From positions 1-43,145 of the forward strand of contig JAKLKW010000015.1 in the NCBI GenBank assembly GCA_023150455.1: a stretch of DNA of 43,145 nt. Reading direction: 5' to 3'. The position numbers and the translations under genes were made by a program. The notes beneath the pieces are model-generated. The model made no database searches. It saw only the letters and a program-made list of their open reading frames with translations, and had not been told where the DNA came from. This DNA is from Alphaproteobacteria bacterium. GTDB taxonomy: Bacteria > Pseudomonadota > Alphaproteobacteria > JAEULC01. Below are positions 26,980 to 35,812 of the stretch, one piece after another. Positions within the stretch are counted from its first letter, which is position 1. Each line of letters starts with the position of its first letter.

Positions 26980-28434
26980 ATGCCGGTCATCAACGGCACG
27001 CCTTTTGACGACAATTTGGACGGCACGCCGAACGTTGACACGATCAACGGGCTCGGGGGCGACGACTTCCTGCGCGGCTTCGCCGGGGACGACCAGCTCA
27101 ATGGCGGTCCCGACGACGACACGCTGGAGGGGCACGAAGGCGCCGACGAGTTGTCCGGCGGCCCCGGCAGCGACTGGGCCGTCTACTTCGGCTCGAACGG
27201 GGGGGTCGAGGTTGATCTGGCGGCGGGGGTCGGCCAGTACAACCACGCCGAAGGCGACACCTACAGCTCGATCGAGAACGCCGCCGGCGCGGTCGACTTC
27301 GACAGCTACCTTTACGGCAACGAGAATGCCAACATCCTCGTCGGCTTCAACGGCGACGACCTGCTCGCCGGCCGCGGCGGCGACGACATCCTCGTCGGCG
27401 GCAACGGCAACGACAAGCTCTACGGCGAGGACGGCGACGACATCCTCAACGGGGGACCGGGCGCCGACGTGCTGGACGGCGGCAACGGCGTCGACTGGGC
27501 CGACTACTCCGACGCCGCGACCGGCGTGCGCGTCGACCTGCGCACGATGGCGCCGCAGACCGGCTCGGGCGAGGTCCATGGCGACCGCCTGATCGGCATC
27601 GAGAACGTCTGGGGCAGCGTCAACGGCGAGAACTTCCTGCTCGGCAACTGGGACCACAACATCCTCGTCGGCCAGGGCTTCGACGATACGCTGTACGGGT
27701 TCTGCGGCAATGACGGGCTGATCGGCGGCGCCGGCAACGACTGGGCCAACGGCGGCATCGGCAACGACTGGATCGAAGGCGACTCCGGCGACGACTTCCT
27801 GATCGGCGCGCAGGGCAACGACGTGCTCACCGGCGGTACCGGCAACGACATCGTGCGGCCGGGTGGCCAGGACGACATCGCCCACGGCGACGAGGGCCAC
27901 GACACGGTCTTCGGCGGCCACGGCAACGACCAGAGCCACGGCGACGACGGCGACGACGAGGTGTGGGGCAACCGCGGCGACGACACGCTGTGGGGCGGCG
28001 ACGGCAACGACCTGCTGATCGGCGGCAGCGAGAACGACACGCTCTACGGCGGCAACGGCGACGACGTCGTGCGCGGCGGCAACGGCGACGACGTGCTCTA
28101 CGGCGGCGACGGCGACGACACGCTCTACGGCGCCATGGGCAGCGACACGTTCTACGGCGGCAAGGGCTGCGACACGCTGTTCGTCAACGACGATCCGGAC
28201 GTGGACATCGTTGTGGTCGAGCCGCTCAACGGCCACGACATCGTCCGCGGCTTCCAGATCGAGGACAAGTTCGACCTGTCCGCGCTGCCCGGCTTCGACA
28301 GCTTCGCCGACGTCCAGGCCATCATGAGCGAGAACGCCCAGGGCAAGGCGGTTTTCACCTTCTCGCCGGGCAACACGGTGACGGTGATGAACCACGGGTC
28401 CGAGTTCTTCACCGCGGACCATTTCATCCTCTAG
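26980..28434 (+). CDS. RTX calcium-binding repeat protein 1
   Basis: The protein has 484 residues with no N-terminal signal. It is made largely of glycine/aspartate-rich nonapeptides of the GGxGxDxLx type (for example GGNGNDKLYGEDGDD, GGDGDDTLYG) in blocks at about residues 7-63, 107-170 and 227-403. These fold into calcium-binding beta-rolls. The last ~80 residues (DIVRGFQIEDKFDLSALPGF ... FFTADHFIL) are repeat-free and resemble the C-terminal type I secretion signal. So it is probably secreted; no ABC exporter is in the window. There is no enzymatic domain. AGGAGG precedes the ATG, and a strong terminator follows. It interrupts the ccm cluster. Confidence 0.93.
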   Translation: MPVINGTPFDDNLDGTPNVDTINGLGGDDFLRGFAGDDQLNGGPDDDTLEGHEGADELSGGPGSDWAVYFGSNGGVEVDLAAGVGQYNHAEGDTYSSIENAAGAVDFDSYLYGNENANILVGFNGDDLLAGRGGDDILVGGNGNDKLYGEDGDDILNGGPGADVLDGGNGVDWADYSDAATGVRVDLRTMAPQTGSGEVHGDRLIGIENVWGSVNGENFLLGNWDHNILVGQGFDDTLYGFCGNDGLIGGAGNDWANGGIGNDWIEGDSGDDFLIGAQGNDVLTGGTGNDIVRPGGQDDIAHGDEGHDTVFGGHGNDQSHGDDGDDEVWGNRGDDTLWGGDGNDLLIGGSENDTLYGGNGDDVVRGGNGDDVLYGGDGDDTLYGAMGSDTFYGGKGCDTLFVNDDPDVDIVVVEPLNGHDIVRGFQIEDKFDLSALPGFDSFADVQAIMSENAQGKAVFTFSPGNTVTVMNHGSEFFTADHFIL

Positions 28435-28518
28435 CGGATACGGGGGCAGCAGAAGGGCTCGCTTTCAGTACGAACCTGAGAGCCATCAACTCGGTCGCAT
28501 TCGCCCGCGATCGTCTTG

Positions 28519-28559
28519 GGCCGGACAGGACTATCCTCCTGTCCGGCCTTTCTTTTTTT
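28519..28559 (+). terminator. Intrinsic terminator after RTX gene 1
   Basis: GGCCGGACAGGA and TCCTGTCCGGCC form a perfect 12-bp stem with loop CTATCC, followed by TTTCTTTTTTT. This is the strongest terminator in the window and isolates RTX gene 1 from what follows. Confidence 0.93.
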
Positions 28560-28870
28560 GGCCCGTGTCGTCCGTGTACGAACGAATCCCGCTTGGCGCT
28601 GCACGGCGCGGACCGATCTCGTTAAGCTATTGATATCAAGCGTGTTTCGCGAGCTCACGGAGGCGACGGCCGGCGCGCGCGTTAACCAATTTCACTGGAA
28701 TAAGTTGAAATTACTTCTCGTGTTTTGTATGTTTTTTGGATCACGCAGGGGACTTCATGTAGGGGTGCCTCCGGGCGGGCCGGTCGCTCACGCGATTACG
28801 TCCCGCAATTTGGTCGCCAGCCGCCAGGACAGGACGGCGTCGGCCAGGTTGGAGCAGACGGAGTCACCCC
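28560..28870 (+). promoter_or_regulatory. Intergenic leader with candidate promoter for RTX gene 2
   Basis: An AT-rich patch at 28620-28745 contains TTGAAA (28705-28710), a 17-bp spacer and TATGTT (28728-28733), a good sigma-70 match. A TTGATATCAA palindrome lies near 28630. The transcript would have a leader of about 130 bases; GGAG lies before the ATG at 28871. No gene is seen here. Confidence 0.6.
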
Positions 28871-30778
28871 ATGGCCGACCAGTTTGGCGATCAGCTAATA
28901 CCCAACACGCTGGGTGGTGCTCCCGTAACGCCGCAGGCCGACAGCCTCGACGGCACGGCCGGCAACGACACGATTCACGGCGCCGACCTCGACGATACGA
29001 TCTTCGGGCTCGCCGGCGACGATACGCTGACCGGCGACGCCGACAATGACACGCTCGACGGCGGCGCCGACAACGACTCGCTCGACGGCGGCGCCGGCGA
29101 CGACACGCTGATCGGCGGATCCGGGGACGACGCCCTTGATGGCGGCGCCGATAACGACACCGCCGACTACAGCGGCGCGGCCGGGCCCGTCATCGTCGAC
29201 CTGTCCGCCGGCACGGCCACCGGAGACGGCACCGACACCCTCGCCAACATCGAGAACGTCGTCGGCTCGGCCTTCAACGACACGCTGACCGGCGACACGG
29301 GCGACAACGTCCTCGACGGCGGCGACGGCAACGACGTCATCCATGGCGGCGACGGGCTCGACACGCTCATCGGCGGCAACGGCGACGATCGCCTGTGGGG
29401 CGAGGCCGGCGCCGACACGCTCGACGGCGGCATCGGCGAGGACCATGCCCACTACGAGAACTCCACCGCGGGCGTCCAGGTCGACCTCAACAACGCCGGC
29501 CCGCAGGTCTCGACCGGCGACGCCAGCGGCGACGTGCTGATCTCGATCGAAAGCGTGCACGGCGCGACCAGCTTCGACAACGTGCTGATCGGCACGGCGG
29601 CCTTCGGCGAGCATCTCAAGGGCGGCGACTTCAGCGACACGATCACCGGCAACGGCGGCACCGGCGGCGACTACATCGATGCGCAGGGCGGTGACGACAC
29701 GCTGATCTTCAATTCCGGCGACGTAGTGCTCGGCACGACGATCAGCGGCGGCACCGGCAGCGACACGCTGGTGGTGCAGACCTCGACCGATTTCTCGCCG
29801 GCAGGCGCCTTCATTACCGGCATCGACGAAGTCGAGATCGGCGCCGGCCAGACGGCGACCTTCGGCGACGACCAGATCGACGGGCAGTCCTGGAACATCA
29901 ACGGCGCGTTCGGCAGCACCGAGACGCTCCAGGTCGACATGGTGGTCGGGACCAGCCTCGATCTCTCCGGCCTCACCTTCGGACCGGATTGGGACGACAC
30001 GCCCTCGCCGGGCGACCAGGATTCGGTCGTGGTCAACGGCTCCACGGGCGACGACACGGTGATCGGTTCGTCGGTCGCCGACACGGTGTTCGGCAGCGAC
30101 GGGTTCGACACGCTTTCGGGCGGCTTGGGCAACGACACGCTCGACGGCGGCAATGACGGCGACACGCTGAACGGCAATGACGGCGACGACGTGCTCGAGG
30201 GCGGCGACGGGGCCGACGTGCTCAACGGCGGCGCCGGCTTCGACACGGCGAGCTACGGCGGCGCCACCGGGCCCGTCGAGATCAACCTGGCGTTGGGCAC
30301 CTCGACCGACGGCGACTCGTTCAACAGCATCGAGAACATCACCGGCGCCACCAACTTCGCGTCGACCATCTTCGGCTCGGGCGGCGGCAACGTGCTGACA
30401 GGCGGCGACTTCGACGACGAGCTGACCGGCGCGCAGGGTGACGACACGATCAACGGCGGCGACGGCGACGACACGGCCCTCGGCAACATGGGCGACGACG
30501 TGCTGAACGGCGGGCTCGGCAACGACCTGCTCAAGGGCGGCGCCGGCGCCGACACCTACGTGATCGATTCGCTCAGCGGCGCCGACGTGATCAGCCACTT
30601 CGACAAGTTCGACGTGGTCGACCTGAGCGCGCTCGGTTCGTTCTTCGACGTCACCGACGTGCAGGCGGCTTCGACCGACGTCCGCGGCGGCGTGCTGATC
30701 GACCTCGGCGGCGGCAACTCGCTGACCATCCTCGGCAAGAGCATCGCGACGCTCGACAACGGCGACTTCATCTTCTAA
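28871..30778 (+). CDS. RTX calcium-binding repeat protein 2
   Basis: The protein has 635 residues with no signal peptide. RTX nonapeptide blocks lie at about residues 27-103, 134-190, 393-460 and 503-563 (for example GGADNDSLDGGAGDDTLIGG). Between them, at about 277-393, is a non-RTX module (TDFSPAGAFITGIDEVEIGAG, SWNINGAFGSTETLQVD, DLSGLTFGPDWDDTPSPGD) that recurs in RTX protein 3. The C-terminus (SHFDKFDVVDLSALGSFF ... TLDNGDFIF) is a probable type I secretion signal and is nearly the same as in protein 3. It is likely an exported surface or matrix protein; no catalytic domain is visible. Confidence 0.93.
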   Translation: MADQFGDQLIPNTLGGAPVTPQADSLDGTAGNDTIHGADLDDTIFGLAGDDTLTGDADNDTLDGGADNDSLDGGAGDDTLIGGSGDDALDGGADNDTADYSGAAGPVIVDLSAGTATGDGTDTLANIENVVGSAFNDTLTGDTGDNVLDGGDGNDVIHGGDGLDTLIGGNGDDRLWGEAGADTLDGGIGEDHAHYENSTAGVQVDLNNAGPQVSTGDASGDVLISIESVHGATSFDNVLIGTAAFGEHLKGGDFSDTITGNGGTGGDYIDAQGGDDTLIFNSGDVVLGTTISGGTGSDTLVVQTSTDFSPAGAFITGIDEVEIGAGQTATFGDDQIDGQSWNINGAFGSTETLQVDMVVGTSLDLSGLTFGPDWDDTPSPGDQDSVVVNGSTGDDTVIGSSVADTVFGSDGFDTLSGGLGNDTLDGGNDGDTLNGNDGDDVLEGGDGADVLNGGAGFDTASYGGATGPVEINLALGTSTDGDSFNSIENITGATNFASTIFGSGGGNVLTGGDFDDELTGAQGDDTINGGDGDDTALGNMGDDVLNGGLGNDLLKGGAGADTYVIDSLSGADVISHFDKFDVVDLSALGSFFDVTDVQAASTDVRGGVLIDLGGGNSLTILGKSIATLDNGDFIF

Positions 30779-31105
30779 TCGAGCACCGCCCGGCACGGGC
30801 GGACAACGAGGGCGCGCTCTCGGACAGGGGCGCGCGCCCTTCGCGGTCTTCGTGGCCGGGACCGACCGCAAGTCTCTGAATGCGCTGCCGTTTCGCGCGG
30901 AAATGTCCGCCGGTTCCGGCCATGGTAAATCAACCTATTGCCGAAATCCGTCAAACTTATATAGAATTATCGGGTTGGGGGTCAGGTAGCTTCCTGAAAA
31001 GTTGACCGAGGCGCTGCGTCGCGTTGCTTGCGGCGCCGGATCGACAACCGTGCATTGAACCAGAATGGGTGGATGCACGCGGGGCGGAAGCGGGGCACCT
31101 GACCC
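30779..31105 (+). other. 327-bp intergenic region: weak terminator and candidate promoter for RTX gene 3
   Basis: AGGGCGCGC and GCGCGCCCT (30809-30840) form a 9-bp stem that could end RTX gene 2 transcription, but only TTCG-type sequence follows, so it is weak. Downstream an AT-rich patch has TTGCCG (30938-30943) and either TATAGA at 16 bp or TAGAAT at 18 bp spacing, a candidate promoter. CGGTTCCGGCC and GCCGAAATCCGTCA in this region recur after RTX gene 3. Confidence 0.55.
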
Positions 31106-33910
31106 ATGGCCATCATCACGGTCGGCACGGGCGGCGATTTCGGCACGATCAACGCGGCGGTCGCGGCCGCCAGCGCGGGCGATACGATCCAGATCTTCGC
31201 CGGCAACTACACCGAGAACGTCGTCGTCAACAAGTCGCTGACCCTGATCGGCGCCGGCGACGGCACGATCATCGAGGGCACGTTCCGGTCGGACAATTCG
31301 ATCCCCGGCGGGCAGACGGTCGGCGAGTTCCTCGAGACCGCAGTCAGCTACACCGGCGCGGCCGGCGCCGGCATCACCGTCTCGGCCAACGACGTCACGC
31401 TGCAGGACCTGCAGGTGCGTTACTTCAATACCGCCATCGAGCTGGGCAGCAACAGCGGGCTCACCGTCCAGGACGTCACGATCGACGAATCGGTGACCGG
31501 CATCCGCAAGGGCACGGCCGCGGTCGTCACCGACTTCGAGCTGATCGGCGGCACGATCGAGGACGGCTATCACGGCATCACCATCTATGCCGCGTCCAGC
31601 GGCGCAGGCGACTTCAGCGACGTGCTGATCGACGGCACGAGCTTCGAGAACCTGACCGAGAAGGGCATCTACGTCGAACAGCTGTCGAACGCGCTGATCA
31701 CCGGCGTCACCATGACCGAGGTCGGCGAGTACGGCCGCGGGCCCGCCTTCGGCGGCACCGGCGCGAACGCCGGCGAGTTCGGCGCCGGCATCGATATCAA
31801 CGTCAAGTACGAGAGCTACAGCAACATCACGATCGAGGACTTCGCGTTTACCAACGTGGGCCACAGCTATGGTGCCGACCTGACCGAGGGCCTGTTCGGC
31901 GGCGCCATCACGGTCAAGCAGCGCGACGACGCACCCAGCTACGCCTCGCCGCCGGCTTCGCTCGACAACGTCACGATCCAGAACGGCACGATCGACGGCA
32001 CCAGCACCGGCATCCGCACCGGCGAGCCCGGCAAGCTGAACGCCGGCATCACCAACCTGACCATCGCCAACGTCGACATCGACAACGCGTCGGTGGCCGA
32101 ATACGACAACCGCACCCTGACGCCGCTCGAGGCCACCGGCACGACGGGCGACGACGTGATGCGTGCCTATTCGCTGGCGACCGGCGAGTTCATCTTCCAC
32201 GGCGCCGACGGCAGCGACACGCTGACCGGGGCCGGGCAGAACGACACGCTCGGCGGCGACAACGGCGACGACACGCTGCTCGGCCTCGGCGGCGCGGACA
32301 CGCTGTCGGGCGGCGACGGCAATGACCGCATCACCGGCGGCGCCGGCAACGACACCCTGGACGGTGGCGCGGGCAGCAACGACCACGCGCTCTACGACGG
32401 CTCGCCGGCCGGCGTGATCGTGGATCTCGGCGACGGCAATCCCGAGCAGGGCGGCGATGCCGAGGGCGACGTGCTGATCGGCATCGAGAGCGTGCACGGC
32501 GCCACCAACTTCGACAACGTCATCACCGGCAGCAACCAGGCCGACGGCGAGCATCTGAAGGGCGGCAACTTCAACGACACGCTGACCGGGCTGGACGGCG
32601 ACGACTGGCTCGATTCCGAGGCCGGCGACGACACGATGGACGGCGGCAACGGCGCCGACACGCTCGACGGCGAGGCCGGCAACGACACGATGTTGGGCGG
32701 CGGAGACGGCGACACGCTGACGGGCGGCGGCGGCGCGGACTTGATCGACGGCGGGGCGAACGACGACGTGCTGGTGTTCGGCTCGGGCGACGTGGTGGCG
32801 GGTGAGACGATCGACGGCGGCACGGGCAGCGACACGATCCTGGCCGCCAGCTCGACCGACTTCAGCGCCGCGGACCTGATCCAGGGGATCGAGGCGGTGC
32901 AGATCGGCGCCGGGGCGACCGCGACCTTCACCGGCGACCATGTCGACGGCGCGGCCTGGAACATCAACGGCGTTGCCGGCTCGACCGAGACGCTCGAGGT
33001 CAACCTGGCGGCCGGCGGCAGCGTCGACCTGTCCGGCCTGACCTTCGGGCCGGCCTGGGACGACACGCCGTCGCCGGGCGACGAGGATTCGGTGATCGTC
33101 AACGGCGACGCGGGCGACGAGACGATGATCGGCTCGTCGGCCGCCGACACGATGGTCGCGAACGGCGGCTCGGACACGCTGTCCGGCGGGCTCGGCGACG
33201 ACGTGCTCGACGGCGGAGCCGACAACGACGTGCTCAATGGCGGCGACGGCGACGACGTGCTGACCGGCGGCCCCGGCGGCGACGTGTTGAACGGCGGCGC
33301 CGGCTTCGACACGGCCGACTATTCCGGCTCCGCCGACCCGGTGGTGTTCAACCTCGCCTTCGGCACGGTGACGGGGGGCGATGGCACCGGCGACACGCTG
33401 ATCTCGATCGAGAACGTGATCGGGGCGGCGACGCAGGAAGGCACCGTGATCGGCTCGACCGGCGACAACACGATCACGGGCGGGGACCTGGCCGATACGC
33501 TGACCGGCAACCAGGGCAGCGACACGCTCGATGGCGGCGACGGCGAGGACACGCTGCTCGGCAACATGGGCGAGGACGTGCTCCAGGGCGGGCTGGGCGA
33601 CGACACGCTGAGGGGCGGCTCGGGCGACGACACGATCGACGGCGGCGAGGGCAACGACCTGCTGCTGGGCGGCGCGGGCGCCGACACCTACGTCATCGGG
33701 CCGCTCAGCGGCGAGGACGTGATCGGGCATTTCGACAAGTTCGACGTGGTGGACCTGAGCGCGCTCGGGCTGTTCGGCGACGTGGCGGACGTGCAGGCGG
33801 CCTCGACCGACGTGCGCGGCGGCGTGCTGATCGACCTCGGCGGCGGCAACTCGCTCACCATCCTCGGCAAGTTCACCGCCACCCTCGACAACGGCGACTT
33901 CATCTTCTGA
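31106..33910 (+). CDS. RTX protein 3 with N-terminal parallel beta-helix domain
   Basis: The protein has 934 residues. Residues 1-345 are a right-handed parallel beta-helix (pectin-lyase-like): FGTINAAVAAASAGDTIQIFAGNYTENVVV, then many short strand-turn repeats such as VTLQDLQVRYFNTAIELG and ITNLTIANVDIDNASV. RTX blocks follow at about 365-430, 485-560, 685-735 and 785-862. A non-RTX module shared with RTX protein 2 lies at about 565-662. The C-terminus (GHFDKFDVVDLSALGLF ... TLDNGDFIF) is a probable type I secretion signal. The beta-helix suggests polysaccharide binding or cleavage, but I cannot point to catalytic residues. It is the last RTX gene before ccmC. Confidence 0.93.
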   Translation: MAIITVGTGGDFGTINAAVAAASAGDTIQIFAGNYTENVVVNKSLTLIGAGDGTIIEGTFRSDNSIPGGQTVGEFLETAVSYTGAAGAGITVSANDVTLQDLQVRYFNTAIELGSNSGLTVQDVTIDESVTGIRKGTAAVVTDFELIGGTIEDGYHGITIYAASSGAGDFSDVLIDGTSFENLTEKGIYVEQLSNALITGVTMTEVGEYGRGPAFGGTGANAGEFGAGIDINVKYESYSNITIEDFAFTNVGHSYGADLTEGLFGGAITVKQRDDAPSYASPPASLDNVTIQNGTIDGTSTGIRTGEPGKLNAGITNLTIANVDIDNASVAEYDNRTLTPLEATGTTGDDVMRAYSLATGEFIFHGADGSDTLTGAGQNDTLGGDNGDDTLLGLGGADTLSGGDGNDRITGGAGNDTLDGGAGSNDHALYDGSPAGVIVDLGDGNPEQGGDAEGDVLIGIESVHGATNFDNVITGSNQADGEHLKGGNFNDTLTGLDGDDWLDSEAGDDTMDGGNGADTLDGEAGNDTMLGGGDGDTLTGGGGADLIDGGANDDVLVFGSGDVVAGETIDGGTGSDTILAASSTDFSAADLIQGIEAVQIGAGATATFTGDHVDGAAWNINGVAGSTETLEVNLAAGGSVDLSGLTFGPAWDDTPSPGDEDSVIVNGDAGDETMIGSSAADTMVANGGSDTLSGGLGDDVLDGGADNDVLNGGDGDDVLTGGPGGDVLNGGAGFDTADYSGSADPVVFNLAFGTVTGGDGTGDTLISIENVIGAATQEGTVIGSTGDNTITGGDLADTLTGNQGSDTLDGGDGEDTLLGNMGEDVLQGGLGDDTLRGGSGDDTIDGGEGNDLLLGGAGADTYVIGPLSGEDVIGHFDKFDVVDLSALGLFGDVADVQAASTDVRGGVLIDLGGGNSLTILGKFTATLDNGDFIF

Positions 33911-34312
33911 GCGCCCCGGGCGGCGGCCGTGCGTGCTTTCCCCGCCCGGTTCCGGCCGGCGCGCGCGGACAAGCCTGCTTCCGCCGCGCCGAAATCCGTC
34001 ATCCGTCATCGCTGCGCGGCGGCATGCCGGGGGCAAGAAACTTTTGTTATGTTTATCAGGACGTTATGCGCACCGGGCCGAGCGGCGTCACGGCGACGCT
34101 CGACGGGCCGGGACCGTTCATTTGGCACCAAGATGCAGCGAGACCGACACGAAGCGTCAACCGTCACGGGCTCCATGGACTGAACCCCTCGGGTGAGACA
34201 CGGGACAAGGGTCTCCCGGTTGGACGGTGCGTTCAACCGACCCTTCACAAGCGCGCGTCCGGGCCGTGGCCCCGCCTTGTCATTCCGGCTGGCGGCAGGC
34301 ATAACCCGGCCC
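33911..34312 (+). other. 402-bp intergenic region before ccmC
   Basis: No gene is supported. The first ~100 bp are GC-rich and share CGGTTCCGGCC and GCCGAAATCCGTCA with the region after RTX gene 2, as if both genes were duplicated with their downstream flank. An AT-richer patch near 34035-34070 (AACTTTTGTTATGTTTATCAG) could hold a promoter for ccmC, but the box spacing is poor. No clear terminator was found after RTX gene 3. Confidence 0.5.
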
Positions 34313-35032
34313 ATGCATCGTTTCGCCAATCCCGGCCGGTTCCTGCGCATCGCCGCCGTGGTGCAGCCGATCGCCCTGGCCGTGCTGGTCGTGTCGCTCG
34401 TGGTCGGCCTCTACCTGGCGCTCGTGGTGTCGCCGGCCGACTACCAGCAGGGGGAGTCCGCGCGCATCATGTACGTGCATGTGCCGGCCGCCTGGATGGC
34501 GCTGTTCGTCTACACGGCCATGGCCGCCGCCAGCGCCGTCGCCTTGATCTGGCGCCATCCGCTCGCCGAGGTGGTCGCCAAGGCCTCGGCACCGATCGGG
34601 GCCTGCTTCACGGTCGTGGCCCTGGTCACCGGCTCGCTCTGGGGCAAGCCGATGTGGGGAACGTACTGGGTGTGGGACGCGCGGCTGACCTCGGTCCTGG
34701 TGCTGCTGTTCCTCTATCTGGGCTACATCGCGCTGGTCGACGCCTTCGACGACGAGCAGCGCGGGGCGCGGGCGGCCTCGATCCTGGCGCTGGTCGGCTT
34801 CGTCAACGTGCCGATCATCAAGTTCTCGGTCGACTGGTGGAACACGCTGCACCAGCCCGCGAGCGTGCTGCGCATGGGCGGACCCAGCATCCATCCGTCG
34901 ATGCTGTGGCCGCTCCTGGTCATGGCGCTGGCGTTCAAGGCTTACTATGTGGTGGTGTTGATCCTGCGCGTCCGGGCCGAGCTGGCGGCGCGGCGCCTCA
35001 GGGTCCTGCGCATGGCCCGGGCTGCGGCCTGA
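34313..35032 (+). CDS. ccmC: Heme handling protein CcmC
   Basis: This 239-residue protein with six transmembrane helices loads heme onto CcmE at the periplasmic face. It carries the tryptophan-rich heme-binding WWD-type motif in WGKPMWGTYWVWDARLTS between two helices. Periplasmic histidines lie before (MYVHVPAAW) and after it (WWNTLHQPASV). I chose the ATG at 34313, which gives MHRFANPGRFLR and the family length; the frame extends upstream without conservation. It heads the ccmCDEFGHI run, separated from ccmAB by the RTX genes. Confidence 0.96.
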   Translation: MHRFANPGRFLRIAAVVQPIALAVLVVSLVVGLYLALVVSPADYQQGESARIMYVHVPAAWMALFVYTAMAAASAVALIWRHPLAEVVAKASAPIGACFTVVALVTGSLWGKPMWGTYWVWDARLTSVLVLLFLYLGYIALVDAFDDEQRGARAASILALVGFVNVPIIKFSVDWWNTLHQPASVLRMGGPSIHPSMLWPLLVMALAFKAYYVVVLILRVRAELAARRLRVLRMARAAA

Positions 35033-35144
35033 AGCCGCTGCGATACCAACAGGTTAACGGGCGCTCGACTGGAAGGGGGCGGGCGGTAGAATGCCCCGGT
35101 AAGGCCAGGGCGCGCGGGTAGGTTCGTCGGTCTTGGAAGGGATC

Positions 35145-35351
35145 ATGAGCTTTCTCTCCATGGGCGGCTACGCGGCCTTCGTGTGGCCGGCCTTCGCGGT
35201 CGCCGCCGCAGTGCTGGCCGGGCTGCTCCTCGCCTCCTGGCGCCAAGCCCGTGCGCGCGAGGCCGAGCTCGAGGCGCTGCCCCAGGCCGACCGCAGGCCC
35301 GGCGAGCGGCGGACGGGCGAGCGCCGGCGCGAGCGGGGCAGCCGCTCATGA
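35145..35351 (+). CDS. ccmD: Heme exporter protein CcmD
   Basis: This 68-residue single-helix membrane protein ([27 protein letters not shown]) has a basic cytoplasmic tail rich in Arg, as usual for CcmD. It helps release holo-CcmE from CcmABC. The ATG at 35145 has GGAAGG upstream; the TTG at 35133 is less likely. It lies 112 bp after ccmC and overlaps ccmE by ATGA. Confidence 0.88.
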   Translation: MSFLSMGGYAAFVWPAFAVAAAVLAGLLLASWRQARAREAELEALPQADRRPGERRTGERRRERGSRS

Positions 35352-35812
35352 CGCGCAAGCGCCGCCGCCTCTATGTCGTCGTGGCCGCGATGCTGTGCCT
35401 CGGCGTGGCCACGGCCCTGATGCTGGCGGCGTTCCGGGAGAACATCGTCTTCTTCCGCAGCCCGTCGGACATCGCCGCCAAGCCGCTGCCCGAAAACCAG
35501 CGCTTCCGCCTGGGCGGGCTGGTGGAGGAGAAGAGCGTGCGCAAGCTGGACGGCGGCACCGTCACCGCCTTCCGCGTGACCGACACGGTCAAGGCGATCG
35601 AGGTCACCTACAAGGGCATCCTGCCCGACCTGTTCCGCGAGGGGCAGGGCGTGATCGCCGAGGGCAGGCTCGGGCCCGACGGCGTGTTCGTCGCCTCCGA
35701 GGTGCTGGCGCGGCACGACGAGAGCTACATGCCGAAGGAAGTGGCCGACGCGATCAAGAAGTCGGGCCAGTGGAAGGAAACCCCGGCCAAGCCAGGAGGC
35801 GCCAAGCCATGA
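35348..35812 (+). CDS. ccmE: Heme chaperone CcmE
   Basis: This 154-residue periplasmic protein is anchored by one N-terminal helix after a basic start (MTRKRRRLYVVVAAMLCLG). The OB-fold includes FRLGGLVEEKSV and VTYKGILPDLFREGQGVIAEG. His123, which binds heme covalently, and Tyr127 are present in LARHDESYMPKE (HxxxY). The ATG overlaps the ccmD stop, and its own stop overlaps the ccmF start. Confidence 0.96.
   Translation: MTRKRRRLYVVVAAMLCLGVATALMLAAFRENIVFFRSPSDIAAKPLPENQRFRLGGLVEEKSVRKLDGGTVTAFRVTDTVKAIEVTYKGILPDLFREGQGVIAEGRLGPDGVFVASEVLARHDESYMPKEVADAIKKSGQWKETPAKPGGAKP

Noticed and set aside
26857-30871. Long minus-strand frames opposite RTX genes 1 and 2
   Set aside because: Same codon-repeat effect; products are monotonous VVAVAAVERVV-type strings with no start signals or homology.
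27000-33700. Regularly spaced short DNA repeats that look like a CRISPR array
   Set aside because: They are 27-base-periodic codons of the RTX nonapeptides, inside open frames, with no unique spacers.
30935-34036. 1033-codon open frame on the minus strand opposite RTX gene 3
   Set aside because: The repeated GGC/GAC codons of RTX genes leave antisense frames open. The translation is a low-complexity valine/alanine/aspartate-rich product with no domain.
34193-34312. 40-residue N-terminal extension of CcmC
   Set aside because: Basic, unconserved sequence; the ATG at 34313 opens directly into the usual CcmC start.
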